DNA of 48,555 bases from Lachnospiraceae bacterium (GCA_017551165.1 JAFZMO010000030.1:1-48555); one strand, 5' to 3'. Shown: positions 18,376-28,387, numbered from the stretch's first letter. The notes: a model not told the origin generated them from the letters alone. A program made the numbers and translations.

Positions 18376-18765
18376 TCACCGCACCAGAATATCCAACACC
18401 ACGAACGCGATCAGGCACGCGGTCTCCGCAAAATACGCCAGCTTCTTCTTGCCCATCAGCCATGCGACGAACCCGCCGTAGGCGAACACGAAGCCGGCCG
18501 CGCAGGCGACGATGTTGATCGTCGTGAACAAACTGTTCTTGGACATGACCGACATGACTGCGAACAGCATCGCGTGTGCCGCCATGAACAGCGAAAAGAA
18601 TCCGAACCGCTCCGCGGTCTTGCGGCTCTCGCTCACCCGTGCCGACGGTGCCTTCGTGGTCTTCGACGTCACGATCGTGATCGCCGCCGACAGAAACGCC
18701 AGAAACGACACGGCGAACACAAGCACAGACAACAACAGCATCGCGATCAAAAAGTAATCTCCCAT
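18376..18765 (-). CDS. Small membrane protein of unknown function
   Basis: 129 aa from the ATG at 18765, which has GGAGGG upstream; a longer frame would start inside the palindromic repeat and is not used. Four hydrophobic segments are visible. The module AYGGFVAWLMGKKKLAYFAE resembles segments in the two larger membrane proteins at 19922-21519 (hydrophobic stretch, then KKK, then a hydrophobic helix), so the three may be distant paralogues. Function unknown. Confidence 0.75.
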   Translation of the reverse strand: MGDYFLIAMLLLSVLVFAVSFLAFLSAAITIVTSKTTKAPSARVSESRKTAERFGFFSLFMAAHAMLFAVMSVMSKNSLFTTINIVACAAGFVFAYGGFVAWLMGKKKLAYFAETACLIAFVVLDILVR

Positions 18766-18777
18766 ATATCCCTCCGC

Positions 18778-18819
18778 GTGACAAGGGGACGGTTCTTTTG
18801 TCACCATCCCCCGTTACAC
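18778..18819. repeat. REP-like palindromic repeat, copy 1
   Basis: GTGACAA and TTGTCAC bracket GGGGACGGTTCT (18778-18804). A further arm, CCCCCGTTACAC, reaches 18819 and pairs imperfectly with the GTGACAAGGGG start. It sits between two minus-strand genes and overlaps the stop codon of the MFS gene. A second copy at 21547-21599 shares the GGGGACGGTTCT core and the same orientation. Confidence 0.7.
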
Positions 18820-19896
18820 TGTTTCATTTTTCAAACCGTACCACAGAAGCCCCGCCGACAGTAACGTTGTGCCGACCAGCACCGGCAGGGAAAACAGCGC
18901 AGCTCCGACGCCCAGCAGGGCCGGAAGCGCGCCGACAAAAAGTGCGACCGTCGTCATCCCGAACGCCATGCCCTTGTTCGCCTCAAAGCGGTTGGCGAGC
19001 GCTGTCAGGGTGATCGGCATGGACATGTTGAACAGCAATATCGCGGTCACGCCGCACACCATGCTGTCAAACGAGAAGACGAACAACACCGCCGCGACCA
19101 GCAGCGACCCGACGGTCACTCTGCGCCATCCGAAGCGGTCCCCCGCGATGCCGCCGAGCATTTTCCCAAAAACCACGGCGCTGACCGTGATCAGCCCCGC
19201 CGTGAACGAGCTCTTCCACTCGTAGTTCATCACCAGCCCGATGCATCCGCGGATCAGGATTGTGATCAGCATGCACCAGGCGATGTACACCTCGGGCTTC
19301 GCCATCCTTCGGAAAATGACCTCCGCATTGCGGATGCCGAACTCTCCCTTGGCCTTTTTGTACAGCCACACAAGCGCAGCCGCGGCGAGTATCAGCATAA
19401 GGATCGCCGCTGCACTGAGGACCTTTCCGTCACTGTCGAGAAATGATATCGGTATCCCGGACACGTGGAACCGCGCGGCGTTCGATCCGAGGAACAGGCC
19501 CATCGCGCCGGTCGCCACGAAGATTCCCGGGAGGGTCGCCTTGTGATCTGAGATATTCAGAACATCGATCCCGCCGCCGATGTGGAACATCGCATTGCCG
19601 ATGCCGGCGACGACGGCGGCGAGCACACCCAGCGGGCTCAGCGCGAATGCGAGAGCGACGGTCAGACAGCCGGTCGCTGAGACAAGCGCATTGCAATCAA
19701 GAATATCGGCCAGAATACCGATCGGCAGCTGCATCGCAAACGCGAAGAAATTGTATGCGATGAACGAGATCAGCAAGATCCCCGGCCGCGCCCCGTACTG
19801 CGTTGTCACCCACAGTGTGAGAAGCGTCGCGCACGCAAAGTCGACAAGCGCGTGCACCAGGCTGTAGATCCCGACCACACAAACCTTACGTTTCAT
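18814..19896 (-). CDS. Major facilitator superfamily transporter
   Basis: 360 aa with about ten to eleven membrane helices, slightly short for a 12-helix carrier. An MFS-like cytoplasmic loop occurs after the seventh helix (GKMLGGIAGDRFGWRRVTVG). Another typical element is IGNAMFHIGGGIDVL, seen in carriers related to fosmidomycin-resistance and sugar efflux proteins. Substrate cannot be told. The ATG has GGAG six to seven bases upstream. It stands between two groups of small membrane proteins with no enzyme nearby to suggest a substrate. Confidence 0.85.
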   Translation of the reverse strand: MKRKVCVVGIYSLVHALVDFACATLLTLWVTTQYGARPGILLISFIAYNFFAFAMQLPIGILADILDCNALVSATGCLTVALAFALSPLGVLAAVVAGIGNAMFHIGGGIDVLNISDHKATLPGIFVATGAMGLFLGSNAARFHVSGIPISFLDSDGKVLSAAAILMLILAAAALVWLYKKAKGEFGIRNAEVIFRRMAKPEVYIAWCMLITILIRGCIGLVMNYEWKSSFTAGLITVSAVVFGKMLGGIAGDRFGWRRVTVGSLLVAAVLFVFSFDSMVCGVTAILLFNMSMPITLTALANRFEANKGMAFGMTTVALFVGALPALLGVGAALFSLPVLVGTTLLSAGLLWYGLKNETV

Positions 19897-19921
19897 GGCA
19901 TCTCCGCCCTCCGTCCGCTCA

Positions 19922-20704
19922 TCACATCGTGTAGTACAGCCACAGGATCAGAGCTTCCGTGAGCACCATCGCCAGAGCGGCAAGCTTGCGCTTCCTAAGG
20001 CCCCACAGACAGAGCACCGTGATCGCGCCTGCGATGGTCCACGCGGTCTTCTCGTCATAGGTATCACAGTACGACGAAACCACGAACGCAAGTCCTGCAC
20101 CGAGGCCGAAATCGGCCGCATATCGCAGGTAAGCTGCGCTGCTCCCCCGAACCTCATCGCTCTTCGCCTTGCGGTACAGGATCGCCATGAAAAGCGCACC
20201 GATCGCACATGATGCCAGCCCGATCGTCAAAACAAAGAAACTGTAAATATAGACCTCATCGTCCCTGCTTGCAAACGCCATGATCAGCAATGCCGCAAAG
20301 AAAAGGATAAAGGACAGTTTCTTCTTTCTGCAGATACGCGCGATCAGCGAACCGATCAACCCCCATAGGGCAACGATCGTCAACAAAAGCACATACCGGT
20401 AATGCATGGCGACAACGGTCATAAACAACACCATCACCACCGCGAGCACCATACAGAACGCATACAGGAAGCTCCCCGCCAAGGCAAGCCATCTGTCCGC
20501 TCGTTTCGCATCCTCCTCTCCGGTCTGACTTACACGTCCGATGACGCCGATCAGGCCGAGCACGGTTCCCACCAGCAAAAGCGCGCACAACAGACCGATG
20601 GAAAGGAGCTCGAACCATTCCTCATCCAACACATACTCTGCCACCGGATGGGCGGCAACATCCGCAAACAGGATCCGTTCGGCAAACCACCCCAAAGCCA
20701 CCAT
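19922..20704 (-). CDS. Multi-pass membrane protein of unknown function
   Basis: 260 aa with about seven hydrophobic segments. A module LIARICRKKKLSFILFFAAL in the middle resembles one in the neighbouring 269-aa protein (LIAWLVKKKKASYILLSAAA) and one in the 129-aa protein at 18376. A charged loop near residue 65 (QTGEEDAKRADRW) is probably cytoplasmic. GGAGG precedes the ATG. No enzymatic motif is seen. Confidence 0.75.
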   Translation of the reverse strand: MVALGWFAERILFADVAAHPVAEYVLDEEWFELLSIGLLCALLLVGTVLGLIGVIGRVSQTGEEDAKRADRWLALAGSFLYAFCMVLAVVMVLFMTVVAMHYRYVLLLTIVALWGLIGSLIARICRKKKLSFILFFAALLIMAFASRDDEVYIYSFFVLTIGLASCAIGALFMAILYRKAKSDEVRGSSAAYLRYAADFGLGAGLAFVVSSYCDTYDEKTAWTIAGAITVLCLWGLRKRKLAALAMVLTEALILWLYYTM

Positions 20705-20709
20705 GGTTA

Positions 20710-21519
20710 TTACCTCCTGCCCTTGTAGATAAACGTCTCATAGACATCGTTCAAAAGCGGTGTCAGGGCACCGGCCCACCACGAGAGCAATGCGCCGATC
20801 ACAACGAGGATCAAAGCCTTTCTTCGCTCGTTGCCGAACCATTTGATCAGCGAGATCACAAGAAAGACTGCCGCCGGGATCTGTGTTATCAGGTACCACA
20901 GACTGTGCAAGGCTACCATCATCCCGCCGCACGATACGAGCAGGCCGATCAAGCACACATAGAGGACTGCCTGCGCGACCCGTTCCGCCGCAGAGGGCTC
21001 GTGCTTCTTACTCTCGCCCGCCGGCCTCTTCTCCACGCGTCGGAACCACCTCGAAACGATCGCCACTACGACCGTTACACCGATGTAGATCCCCAGCATT
21101 GTATCTGCGGACTCTGCGCCGTGCTCGCCCGCTTCCACGAGGGGCTGAGCCATCACAAATACCGCAGCAGCCGAGAGCAGGATGTAAGACGCCTTTTTCT
21201 TCTTGACCAGCCATGCGATCAGCGCCATCGTGGCAAGCACCAGTCCCGGGATTCCGAATTCATCGAAAAATGACAACTCCAGCGCCGCGATCCCCCATAC
21301 CGCCAACACGGTACCGAGATACGTAAGCAGCGCGCCGCGATCACGAAACTGCTGTTTCGCCTCCTCACTCTCGCGCTTGTTTGCCATCCCGGTCATACAA
21401 AGGCCGGCGATGATCATCGCAAGGATCACCGCACCGATCAGGCAGATCACGCCGATCATGGTCTCCTGTGTATGACCGACGTACACATCCGCAAAACACA
21501 AACTCTGCTTCACACTCAT
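20710..21519 (-). CDS. Multi-pass membrane protein of unknown function
   Basis: 269 aa with about seven hydrophobic segments and a polar cytoplasmic-looking loop in the middle (FRRVEKRPAGESKKHEPSAA). It ends five bases before the next gene begins, so the two are likely co-expressed and may have arisen by duplication. The REP-like repeat lies just upstream. No recognised domain. Confidence 0.75.
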   Translation of the reverse strand: MSVKQSLCFADVYVGHTQETMIGVICLIGAVILAMIIAGLCMTGMANKRESEEAKQQFRDRGALLTYLGTVLAVWGIAALELSFFDEFGIPGLVLATMALIAWLVKKKKASYILLSAAAVFVMAQPLVEAGEHGAESADTMLGIYIGVTVVVAIVSRWFRRVEKRPAGESKKHEPSAAERVAQAVLYVCLIGLLVSCGGMMVALHSLWYLITQIPAAVFLVISLIKWFGNERRKALILVVIGALLSWWAGALTPLLNDVYETFIYKGRR

Positions 21520-21546
21520 TTTTCATTATCCCCCAATTAACTTTAT

Positions 21547-21599
21547 TACAAGGGTGACAGGGGGACGGTTCTCATGCCACCTCTCCCTGTCACCTTGTA
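21547..21599. repeat. REP-like palindromic repeat, copy 2
   Basis: Arms TACAAGGGTGACAGGG and CCCTGTCACCTTGTA pair almost perfectly (one bulged G) around the loop region with the GGGGACGGTTCT core. It starts eight bases past the stop codon of the nucleoside kinase gene, as copy 1 lies at the end of the MFS gene. It could act as a transcript-stabilising or terminating hairpin. Confidence 0.75.
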
Positions 21600-21606
21600 T
21601 ACATCA

Positions 21607-23256
21607 TCACACGCGGAATACGCTTCCGCCGATAAACTCCCGAAGGATCGCATTGTGCGGCACTCCCTCCGACGGCATCGCCAGGAAATACGAGAGCATC
21701 TTGAGAAGGCGATTGGCCTCCAGATACTCCGCCGAATCCTCGGGAACGCCGTACAGAAGCGGCTCAATGTAGGTCTTGAGCACCGCGAGCTCATAGATGG
21801 CCGCCGAGTTGTACATCACGTCCGCGGACTCCTGGTGCGGGAAGATGTGTGTCTCCTCGCCGCGGCGCACCGAATACCACATGGCGATCGTCTCCGTCGC
21901 GGACGAACCGCGCGTTCTCGCATCGCGCACGATGCGGCGGATCAGCCGCACGTCCGTCGTCGGAATGCGGTTGTGGCGGTCGATGTTGATCTCCGTAAGC
22001 GCACTGATGTAGATGCGGAACTTGCTCTCCGCAGGCAGCGAATACGACAGACGGTCGTTCAGGCCGTGGATGCCCTCGATGACGAGGATGTCGTCCGGTC
22101 CGAGCTGCAGGAAATTGCCCTTGTACTCAGGCTTGCCGGTCTTGAAGTTGAACTCCGGCATCTCCACGCGCTCGCCCGCCAGCAGCTGCGTCATCTGCTT
22201 GTTGAACAGCTCGACGTCCAGCGCCTCGAGGCACTCGAAATCATAGTTGCCGTACTCGTCGCGCGGACAGAACTCGCGGTCCTTATAGTAGTTGTCAAGG
22301 CCAATCGGATGCGGCTTGAAGCCGATGGTCCGAAGCTGGATCGACAGTCTGTGGGAAAATGATGTTTTGCCCGACGAGGAAGGTCCCGCGATCATGACAA
22401 ACTTCTTGCCGCCCGCCTCGCGGATCATCTCCGCGATCTCCGCGACGCGCTTCTCAAACAGCGCCTCCTGCAGAAGGATCAGGTCTTCCGCGCCGCCGTT
22501 AGCGATGCAGTCGTTGAGGTCGCCGACCAGCTCGATGCCGACGGCGTTGCTCCACGTGTTCGTCTTCTGCAGCGTGTCAAACAGCTTGTCGGAGCTCTTG
22601 GGCTCCGCCACTGTCATGCCGCCCTCGCGGTCCGGCATCAGCACCATGATGCCGTCCTCGTATTTTACGATGTCCCATGCGGTCAGAACGCCTGTCGACG
22701 CCGGCATGTATCCGTAGAAATAGTCGGTGTAGCCGTTCATGGAGTAGACGTTGACCTTCGACGCGCAGTGGTAACGCATCAGGCGCACCTTGTCGTCCAT
22801 ACCGTTCTTCTGGAACAGACGGACCGCGTTCGCCTTGTTCATGCTCTTCTTCTCGATCGCGCGGTCGGCCGCCACAAACTCCTTCATCTTCGCCTTGACG
22901 GTGTCGATAAACTCCTGCGTGACCGGCTCTCCGCTCTTCTTGCAGAATATGCCGTCCCCGATCGAATGCTCGACCGAGATCTCGTTGCACACGCTCATCC
23001 CGTAGCAGTCATTGACCGCCGCGAGCATCACGAAAAGCACGCCGCGCACGTACGTCCTGCGCGCGTCCGAGTTCGAGAGATCCAGAAACTCGATCGTGCT
23101 GTCCCAATAGCAGTTTTTGAACATTTCCTGCAGCTTGCCGTTCACCTTCGCGAGGATCAGTTGCTCGCGCCCCTTGGTGACAAATGCATCCGCAATCTTG
23201 GAGAGGGAAGTGCCCTCGGCGATCTCCCTCGTCTCATTACCCACGGTAATCTTCAT
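21607..23256 (-). CDS. Nucleoside (uridine) kinase with N-terminal TGS/ThrRS-like region
   Basis: 549 aa. Residues 1-60 look like a TGS domain and 60-220 like the editing-type second domain of threonyl-tRNA synthetase. From about 280 a P-loop kinase of the uridine kinase/phosphoribulokinase family follows: GPSSSGKTSFSHRL at 291, YYKDREFCPRDEYGNYDFEC, VIEGIHGLND. The fusion is a known architecture in Firmicutes and Thermotogae; the exact substrate and the role of the synthetase-like part are not settled. GGAGG precedes the ATG. It ends the dgt-dnaG-rpoD-trmK run. Confidence 0.88.
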   Translation of the reverse strand: MKITVGNETREIAEGTSLSKIADAFVTKGREQLILAKVNGKLQEMFKNCYWDSTIEFLDLSNSDARRTYVRGVLFVMLAAVNDCYGMSVCNEISVEHSIGDGIFCKKSGEPVTQEFIDTVKAKMKEFVAADRAIEKKSMNKANAVRLFQKNGMDDKVRLMRYHCASKVNVYSMNGYTDYFYGYMPASTGVLTAWDIVKYEDGIMVLMPDREGGMTVAEPKSSDKLFDTLQKTNTWSNAVGIELVGDLNDCIANGGAEDLILLQEALFEKRVAEIAEMIREAGGKKFVMIAGPSSSGKTSFSHRLSIQLRTIGFKPHPIGLDNYYKDREFCPRDEYGNYDFECLEALDVELFNKQMTQLLAGERVEMPEFNFKTGKPEYKGNFLQLGPDDILVIEGIHGLNDRLSYSLPAESKFRIYISALTEINIDRHNRIPTTDVRLIRRIVRDARTRGSSATETIAMWYSVRRGEETHIFPHQESADVMYNSAAIYELAVLKTYIEPLLYGVPEDSAEYLEANRLLKMLSYFLAMPSEGVPHNAILREFIGGSVFRV

Positions 23257-23321
23257 TCTCTTCCTCCGGATTGTATCTTATTTCCTCTTGCCCGGTCCGA
23301 TCGCCCTCACCGGGACTTTGG

Positions 23322-24038
23322 TCATTCGTAAAATGACCGCATCACCACCGCGAGTTCCGCAAGCTCCGCCGCCGCGCTTTCGATCCGCGCCCCGGCTGCC
23401 TCCGTGCCCGCCTCCGCGAGCCGCTTTAGCATCGCCGTCTTCTTCTCGCACTCGGCCGTGAGCCACGCGAGATAGGTCATGTCCTTCTTCCGCGGCAGGA
23501 TCCGACCGTAGCGGTATTCCGCCGTATCGTACGGCTTCTCACCCGCGACCGAGACGGCATCGGCGATGCGCTCCGCCCGCATGGCGACATAGTATTTTCC
23601 GTCTTCAAACACACAGCGCTCGTCCGTGATCGCGAAGCCGAGTTCGTACACGCGGCGACGAACGAGCTCCCAGTCGGACTGCGGCTGCAGCACAAGGCAC
23701 TTTGCCGCCTTCGCACACTCGCTTCCGTCCGTGAGAATGCGGTTCGTCAGCTCTCCGCCCATGCCGGCCATCACGATGACCTGCGCATCGCCCGGGCGAA
23801 GTCCCGCGAGTCCGTCGCAGAGGACGGTCTGTGCGCGCTCCTGCATGTGAAAGAAACGAATGGTCTCGGCTGCCTTCGCGAGCGGACCGACGCGCACATC
23901 GCACGCATATGCGTACTGCGCGACGCCTCCGCGAAGAAGCCACACACTCAGGTACGCGTGGTCGCAGCCGACATCGGCCACCGCCTCACAGGGCGGCACC
24001 AGATCGGCGACCATGCGCAACCGGTTCGATAATCTCAT
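23322..24038 (-). CDS. trmK: tRNA (adenine22-N1)-methyltransferase
   Basis: 238 aa Rossmann-fold methyltransferase. The SAM-binding motif VADVGCDHAYLSVWLL is at residues 20-35 and the family-typical VIVMAGMGGELTNRIL follows near 110, with QPQSDWELVRRR and a C-terminal coiled region. TrmK makes m1A22 in a subset of tRNAs. As in Bacillus, it lies directly after rpoD. The only nearby ribosome site (AAGGAG) is about 13 bases from the ATG, a little far, so the start is less sure. Confidence 0.9.
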   Translation of the reverse strand: MRLSNRLRMVADLVPPCEAVADVGCDHAYLSVWLLRGGVAQYAYACDVRVGPLAKAAETIRFFHMQERAQTVLCDGLAGLRPGDAQVIVMAGMGGELTNRILTDGSECAKAAKCLVLQPQSDWELVRRRVYELGFAITDERCVFEDGKYYVAMRAERIADAVSVAGEKPYDTAEYRYGRILPRKKDMTYLAWLTAECEKKTAMLKRLAEAGTEAAGARIESAAAELAELAVVMRSFYE

Positions 24039-24061
24039 GCTGTATCGCTTACTCCTTGGTC

Positions 24062-25378
24062 TTAATCGTTCAAATAGTCATACAGCTTGCGGCTGCGGTT
24101 CGGATGGTGCAGCTTGCGGATCGCCTTCGCCTCGATCTGACGGATGCGCTCACGCGTCACGTTGAAGATCTTGCCGACCTCCTCAAGCGTCTTGGGCACC
24201 TCGCCGTTGAGGCCGTAGCGCAGGATGAGCACCTTGCGCTCGCGGTCCGTGAGCGTCTGCATGACTTCCATCAGCTGCTCGTGAAGGAACGAGCTCGCCG
24301 CCGCGTCCTCCGGCTGCAGCGTCTTGTCGTCCTCGAGGAAGTCGCCGAGATGGCTGTCCTCCTCCTCGCCGATCGGGGTCTCCATCGAGACGGGCTCCTG
24401 CGCGATCTTCATGATCTCCTCGACACGGCGGACGGGCATCTTCATGCGCGCCGCGATCTCGTCGATGCTCGGCTCGCGTCCGAGCTCCTGCAGAAGCTGG
24501 CGCTCCATGCGGTTCACGCGGTTGATCGTCTCCACCATGTGCACGGGAATGCGGATCGTGCGCGCCTGGTCGGCGATGGCACGCGTGATGGACTGACGGA
24601 TCCACCACGTCGCATATGTGGAAAATTTGTATCCCTTGCGGTAGTCGAATTTTTCGACAGCCTTCAGAAGACCGAGGTTGCCCTCCTGGATCAGATCCTG
24701 CAGGTGCATACCGCGGCCGATATACTTCTTGGCAATGCTGACCACGAGACGAAGATTGGCTTCCGCCAGGCGCTTGCGCGCATGCTCATCGCCCTGCTCC
24801 TTGCGCTCGGCGAGGCTCATCTCCTCCTCCGCGGACAGAAGCGGTATCGTACCGATCTCCTTCAAGTACATCCGCACGGAGTCCTCGGTCGCAAAATCCT
24901 CCGACGTCTCGCCCTCGAGCGAATGCTCGATCGCACCGGCGTCATCGTTGATGATCGTCACGCCCTTGCCCGCGCAGTACTCGTAGATGTCGGCGAGCGT
25001 CTCCGGGTTGACGGTGCTTCCCTTCACAGCCTCCTCGATCTCCTGCCAGTCGATCTCGTTGCCCTTCTCCAGCGCAGCGGCGATCAGCTCGTCCAGCTTC
25101 GACTGCACGCGCTCAAAGCGCTCACGGCGCTTCTCCGGCGACTCCGTCTCCGGAGCATCGGCCTCCTCCAGAAGAAGTGCGTCCTCATCGGTGAGCCCGA
25201 GGTCGACGTCGAGTTCCTCAAAATCGTCGCCCTCAAAGGAAATGTCATCGTCCACATTGCTCATGAAATCCGGCTCAAACTCTTCCTCTTCCGACTCCGT
25301 GAATTCCTCATCGCCCTCCTCGCGCAGTTCCTCCTCCTGCTCGATCAGTTCTTCCTTGGAAACTTTCTTCTTCGCCAT
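24062..25378 (-). CDS. rpoD: Primary sigma factor (sigma-70/sigma-A)
   Basis: 438 aa from the ATG at 25378 (AAAGGGG about eight bases upstream). An in-frame ATG at 25396 overlaps the dnaG stop as ATGA and would add six residues. Region 1.1 is represented by an unusually acidic N-terminus ([20 protein letters not shown]). Region 1.2 ([16 protein letters not shown]), region 2 ([20 protein letters not shown], then [20 protein letters not shown], then [16 protein letters not shown]), region 3 and region 4.2 ([20 protein letters not shown]) are complete. It should recognise TTGACA/TATAAT promoters, as found through the window. Confidence 0.97.
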   Translation of the reverse strand: MAKKKVSKEELIEQEEELREEGDEEFTESEEEEFEPDFMSNVDDDISFEGDDFEELDVDLGLTDEDALLLEEADAPETESPEKRRERFERVQSKLDELIAAALEKGNEIDWQEIEEAVKGSTVNPETLADIYEYCAGKGVTIINDDAGAIEHSLEGETSEDFATEDSVRMYLKEIGTIPLLSAEEEMSLAERKEQGDEHARKRLAEANLRLVVSIAKKYIGRGMHLQDLIQEGNLGLLKAVEKFDYRKGYKFSTYATWWIRQSITRAIADQARTIRIPVHMVETINRVNRMERQLLQELGREPSIDEIAARMKMPVRRVEEIMKIAQEPVSMETPIGEEEDSHLGDFLEDDKTLQPEDAAASSFLHEQLMEVMQTLTDRERKVLILRYGLNGEVPKTLEEVGKIFNVTRERIRQIEAKAIRKLHHPNRSRKLYDYLND

Positions 25379-25392
25379 TGTTGTAACCCCTT

Positions 25393-27231
25393 TCATCCGT
25401 AAACCTCTGTGCGAAGCTGCCTGCGCAGCGCCTCCGTCTCCTTGCGGCTCTCCCGGATCAGCCGGGACGCCTCGTTCAGATTGTTTTCCTCCTTCGCCTT
25501 CGCGATCTTCTCCTCCGTCCGCCGCTTGTGGATCTTCATCACGGCGTCCTCGACGGCCTTGGACACATCGCCCGTTCGCAGCGCCATCTCATCGGAGAGC
25601 ATGTCGGCAGCCAGCCGCTGCTCCTCCGCTGTCTCGAATCGGCTGACGATCGTCGCGACATCCGCGGTCTCACCCTCCGGCAATTCGTAGCAGCGCTTCA
25701 CGACGTCCCGGTACACATTTCCCGTAAAATCGTCGACCGACAGATATTTGCGGACGACACGCCGCGCCCTCGGGCGGCTCCCCAAAATGGTAACCAGGTA
25801 GTCCTGCGTATTCAGGATCTCGTCTCTCTTGCCTGCCTTGCCGTTCGGTGCGACCTGTGCCTCACCGTCTCCGTCCAGTACCTCCGCGGCCCTCGCAGCC
25901 TCCGCCTGCGCTCTCGCCGCATCCGCCGCAGCGCGCCCCGCCGCCTCCGCGCCGATGGTGTTCACCTTGCGCGTAAACGCCTGATAGCTGACCTTATAGT
26001 CTGCGCAAAATGCCTTCATATAGGTCTCGCGCTCCAGCTCATCCTCCTGCCGGACCATCCATCTCGCCGCGGCGTCGATAAATGCGTTCATGCCGTCGGT
26101 GTTGTCCGAACTGTTGATATCTCCGTACTGCGTCTGCAGGTATTCCATTTCAAAACGATAGCTTGACCTCGCCTCGCGGATGCGCTTCTCATACTCCTCC
26201 GCGCCGAGGTTCTTGATGAATTCATCGGGGTCCTTGTACGGCTTCATGTCGACCACGCGCGCCCGGATGCCCGCCCCGTAGAGGATGGGGATCGCGCGGC
26301 TGATGGCCGTCTGCCCGGCGCCGTCCGAGTCGTACGTGAGAACGACGTCCTTGGTAAATCTCGCAATGATCTGTGCCTGCTGTTCCGTGAGCGCGGTGCC
26401 GAGCGTCGCGATCGCATTGTCGAAGCCCGCCTGCGTCAGCGAGATCACGTCCATGTAACCCTCGCACAGGATCAGGTAGCCGCGCCGGCTCTTGCGCGCC
26501 GCGTTCAGGTGGTACAGATTGCGGCTTTTATTGAAAATGAGTGACTCCGGCGAGTTCAGGTACTTGGGCTTCGCGTCGCCCATCACGCGCCCGCCGAAGG
26601 CGATCACACGACCGTTGTTGTCAAAGATCGGGAACATAACGCGGTTGAAGAATTTGTCGCCCGCACCGCCGTTTTCCCGGAAGGTGAACAGTCCGCTCTC
26701 CCGCAGAAACTCGTCCTCGTAGCGGTCCTTGATCTCGTTGTACAGCTTGCCGTCGCTGTAGCCGAGACCGAACTGCCGCATCGTCTCCGCGTTGAGCTCG
26801 CGACCGACAAAGTATTCCATTCCGTAGCGCCCGACATCGGATCGAAGCTTGCGGTAGTAGTACTCCGCGGCCTCCTTGTACAGGGCGAGCATGCGCTCTC
26901 TCTTGTTCCGAAGCTCCGCGCTCTTCTCCGAGTAGTCCACCTTCGGAAGCTCGTAGCCGACGCGGTCCGCGAGAATGCGAAGCGCCTCGGGGAAAGAGAC
27001 ATTTTCGTACTCCATCACAAACGTAAAGACGTTGCCGCCCTTCTGGCAGCCGAAGCACTTGTACGTCTGGCGCGACGGCGTGACATGGAAGGAAGGCGTC
27101 TTCTCGCTGTGGAACGGGCACAGCCCCTGATAGCCGGATCCCGCACGCTTCAGCGTCACATACTGGCCGACCACAGAGACAATGTCGTTTCTGCTCCGCA
27201 CTTCATCGATGACTGAATCCGGATAATACAT
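25393..27231 (-). CDS. dnaG: DNA primase
   Basis: 612 aa. The CHC2 zinc site has Cys38, His41, Cys59 and Cys62 ([20 protein letters not shown]). The catalytic core and TOPRIM fold follow ([48 protein letters not shown]). An Ala-rich insertion near residue 435 separates the core from the C-terminal helicase-binding domain. The ATG at 27231 shares its A with the dgt stop (TGATG); a TTG one codon upstream is less likely. Confidence 0.96.
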   Translation of the reverse strand: MYYPDSVIDEVRSRNDIVSVVGQYVTLKRAGSGYQGLCPFHSEKTPSFHVTPSRQTYKCFGCQKGGNVFTFVMEYENVSFPEALRILADRVGYELPKVDYSEKSAELRNKRERMLALYKEAAEYYYRKLRSDVGRYGMEYFVGRELNAETMRQFGLGYSDGKLYNEIKDRYEDEFLRESGLFTFRENGGAGDKFFNRVMFPIFDNNGRVIAFGGRVMGDAKPKYLNSPESLIFNKSRNLYHLNAARKSRRGYLILCEGYMDVISLTQAGFDNAIATLGTALTEQQAQIIARFTKDVVLTYDSDGAGQTAISRAIPILYGAGIRARVVDMKPYKDPDEFIKNLGAEEYEKRIREARSSYRFEMEYLQTQYGDINSSDNTDGMNAFIDAAARWMVRQEDELERETYMKAFCADYKVSYQAFTRKVNTIGAEAAGRAAADAARAQAEAARAAEVLDGDGEAQVAPNGKAGKRDEILNTQDYLVTILGSRPRARRVVRKYLSVDDFTGNVYRDVVKRCYELPEGETADVATIVSRFETAEEQRLAADMLSDEMALRTGDVSKAVEDAVMKIHKRRTEEKIAKAKEENNLNEASRLIRESRKETEALRRQLRTEVYG

Positions 27232-28244
27232 CAATACACACCCCAGGCTTTCGGAATCATAAGCTCTTCATAGGTCATGACGGCAAATTTGTCCGTCATG
27301 CCGGCAACATAGTCCGCCACGACGCGCTCCTTCCGCTCCCCCTCCGCGATCATGCGGCGGAATTCGTCGGGAAGACGGTCCGTGTCGGCGTTATAGTAGG
27401 CGTACAACTGCTCCACGAGCCGCTCGGCCTTGGCCTCCTGCCCCTTCGCGACCGGGTTCGTATATACGCTTGCAAACATGTACTCACGAAGCTTCGTCAG
27501 AGCGGTTCTGACGCGGTCGGACATAACGATCTCGTCCTTGTCCCCGCTGTGGATCACGACGTCGTGCACGAGCGTGTTGAGACGCTCCTTGAGCGAGTGC
27601 CCGAGCACGTCGGTCAGCTCCTTCGGGATATCCTCCTCGCAAATGATATGGCCGCGGATCGCATCGTCGATGTCGTGGTTGACGTACGCCATCTTGTCCG
27701 CCAGCTGCACCACGCGCCCCTCCAGCGTGAAGGGACTTCCCTCGGTCTGATGGTTGAGGATACCGTCGAGCACCTCTCTCGTCAGGTTCAGCCCCTTGCC
27801 GTCCTTCTCCAGGATCGACACGACGCGGATGCTCTGTTCATTGTGCGCAAACCCGAGCGGACACGCCCTGTCCAGCGCTCTCTCCCCGGCATGGCCGAAC
27901 GGCGTGTGCCCGAGATCATGTCCGAGCGCGATCGCCTCCGTCAGGTCCTCGTTCAGAAGAAGCGCCTTGGAGATCGATCTCGCGATCTGCGCCACCTCGA
28001 GGGTATGCGTCAGGCGTGTGCGGTAATGGTCACCGTCCGGCGTCAGGAAGACCTGCGTCTTGTCCTTCAGTCTTCGGAACGACTTCGAATGGATGATCCT
28101 GTCGCGGTCGCGCTGAAACACCGTGCGGATATCGCACTGTTCTTCCTCGCGGATCCGACCGAGCGAACGGTCGGAATGCGCAGCGCATTCGCGGAGCATC
28201 AGATGTTCCCGCTCTTCCAGCATGATCCGAATGTTCGACGCCAT
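27231..28244 (-). CDS. dgt: Deoxyguanosinetriphosphate triphosphohydrolase-like HD protein
   Basis: 337 aa HD-domain dNTPase that cleaves dNTPs to nucleosides and triphosphate. The metal ligands are His80 (TRLTHTLEVAQIARS) and His109-Asp110 in GHDLGHTPFGHAGE, with a later conserved DKMAYVNHDIDDA. It is the first gene of the replication/transcription run and is preceded by GGGGGAG. Its placement ahead of dnaG and rpoD is common in Clostridia. Confidence 0.93.
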   Translation of the reverse strand: MASNIRIMLEEREHLMLRECAAHSDRSLGRIREEEQCDIRTVFQRDRDRIIHSKSFRRLKDKTQVFLTPDGDHYRTRLTHTLEVAQIARSISKALLLNEDLTEAIALGHDLGHTPFGHAGERALDRACPLGFAHNEQSIRVVSILEKDGKGLNLTREVLDGILNHQTEGSPFTLEGRVVQLADKMAYVNHDIDDAIRGHIICEEDIPKELTDVLGHSLKERLNTLVHDVVIHSGDKDEIVMSDRVRTALTKLREYMFASVYTNPVAKGQEAKAERLVEQLYAYYNADTDRLPDEFRRMIAEGERKERVVADYVAGMTDKFAVMTYEELMIPKAWGVY

Positions 28245-28276
28245 GAAACACTCCCCCTTATAAAATGTTATTTGTC

Positions 28277-28285
28277 ATTATACCA
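28277..28285 (-). promoter_or_regulatory. Extended -10 promoter of the dgt-dnaG-rpoD operon
   Basis: On the minus strand TGTGGTATAAT carries an extended TGG TATAAT element (-10 at 28282-28277). No good -35 is seen 16-18 bp upstream, as often in extended -10 promoters. The start would be about 26 bases before the dgt ATG. Confidence 0.55.
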
Positions 28286-28387
28286 CAGACGCGCGAAAAA
28301 TACTTCTATTTTTATAAAATTCTTCCAATTCCTCATTTTTCCCCCTCAACCGACGCTCCGCCGCTCTGTACTGACAGTTTGCCTTTA

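Noticed and set aside
17607..18518. Open frame across the RNase P RNA and the next gene on the plus strand
   Set aside because: It overlaps a well supported RNA and a minus-strand gene, has no ribosome site and an unnatural His/Arg/Pro-rich composition.
23831..25402. Long plus-strand frame opposite rpoD and trmK
   Set aside because: Antisense shadow of high-GC coding sequence, Leu/Arg/His-rich with no family resemblance. The same applies to plus-strand frames at 3760-5136 and 43228-44691.
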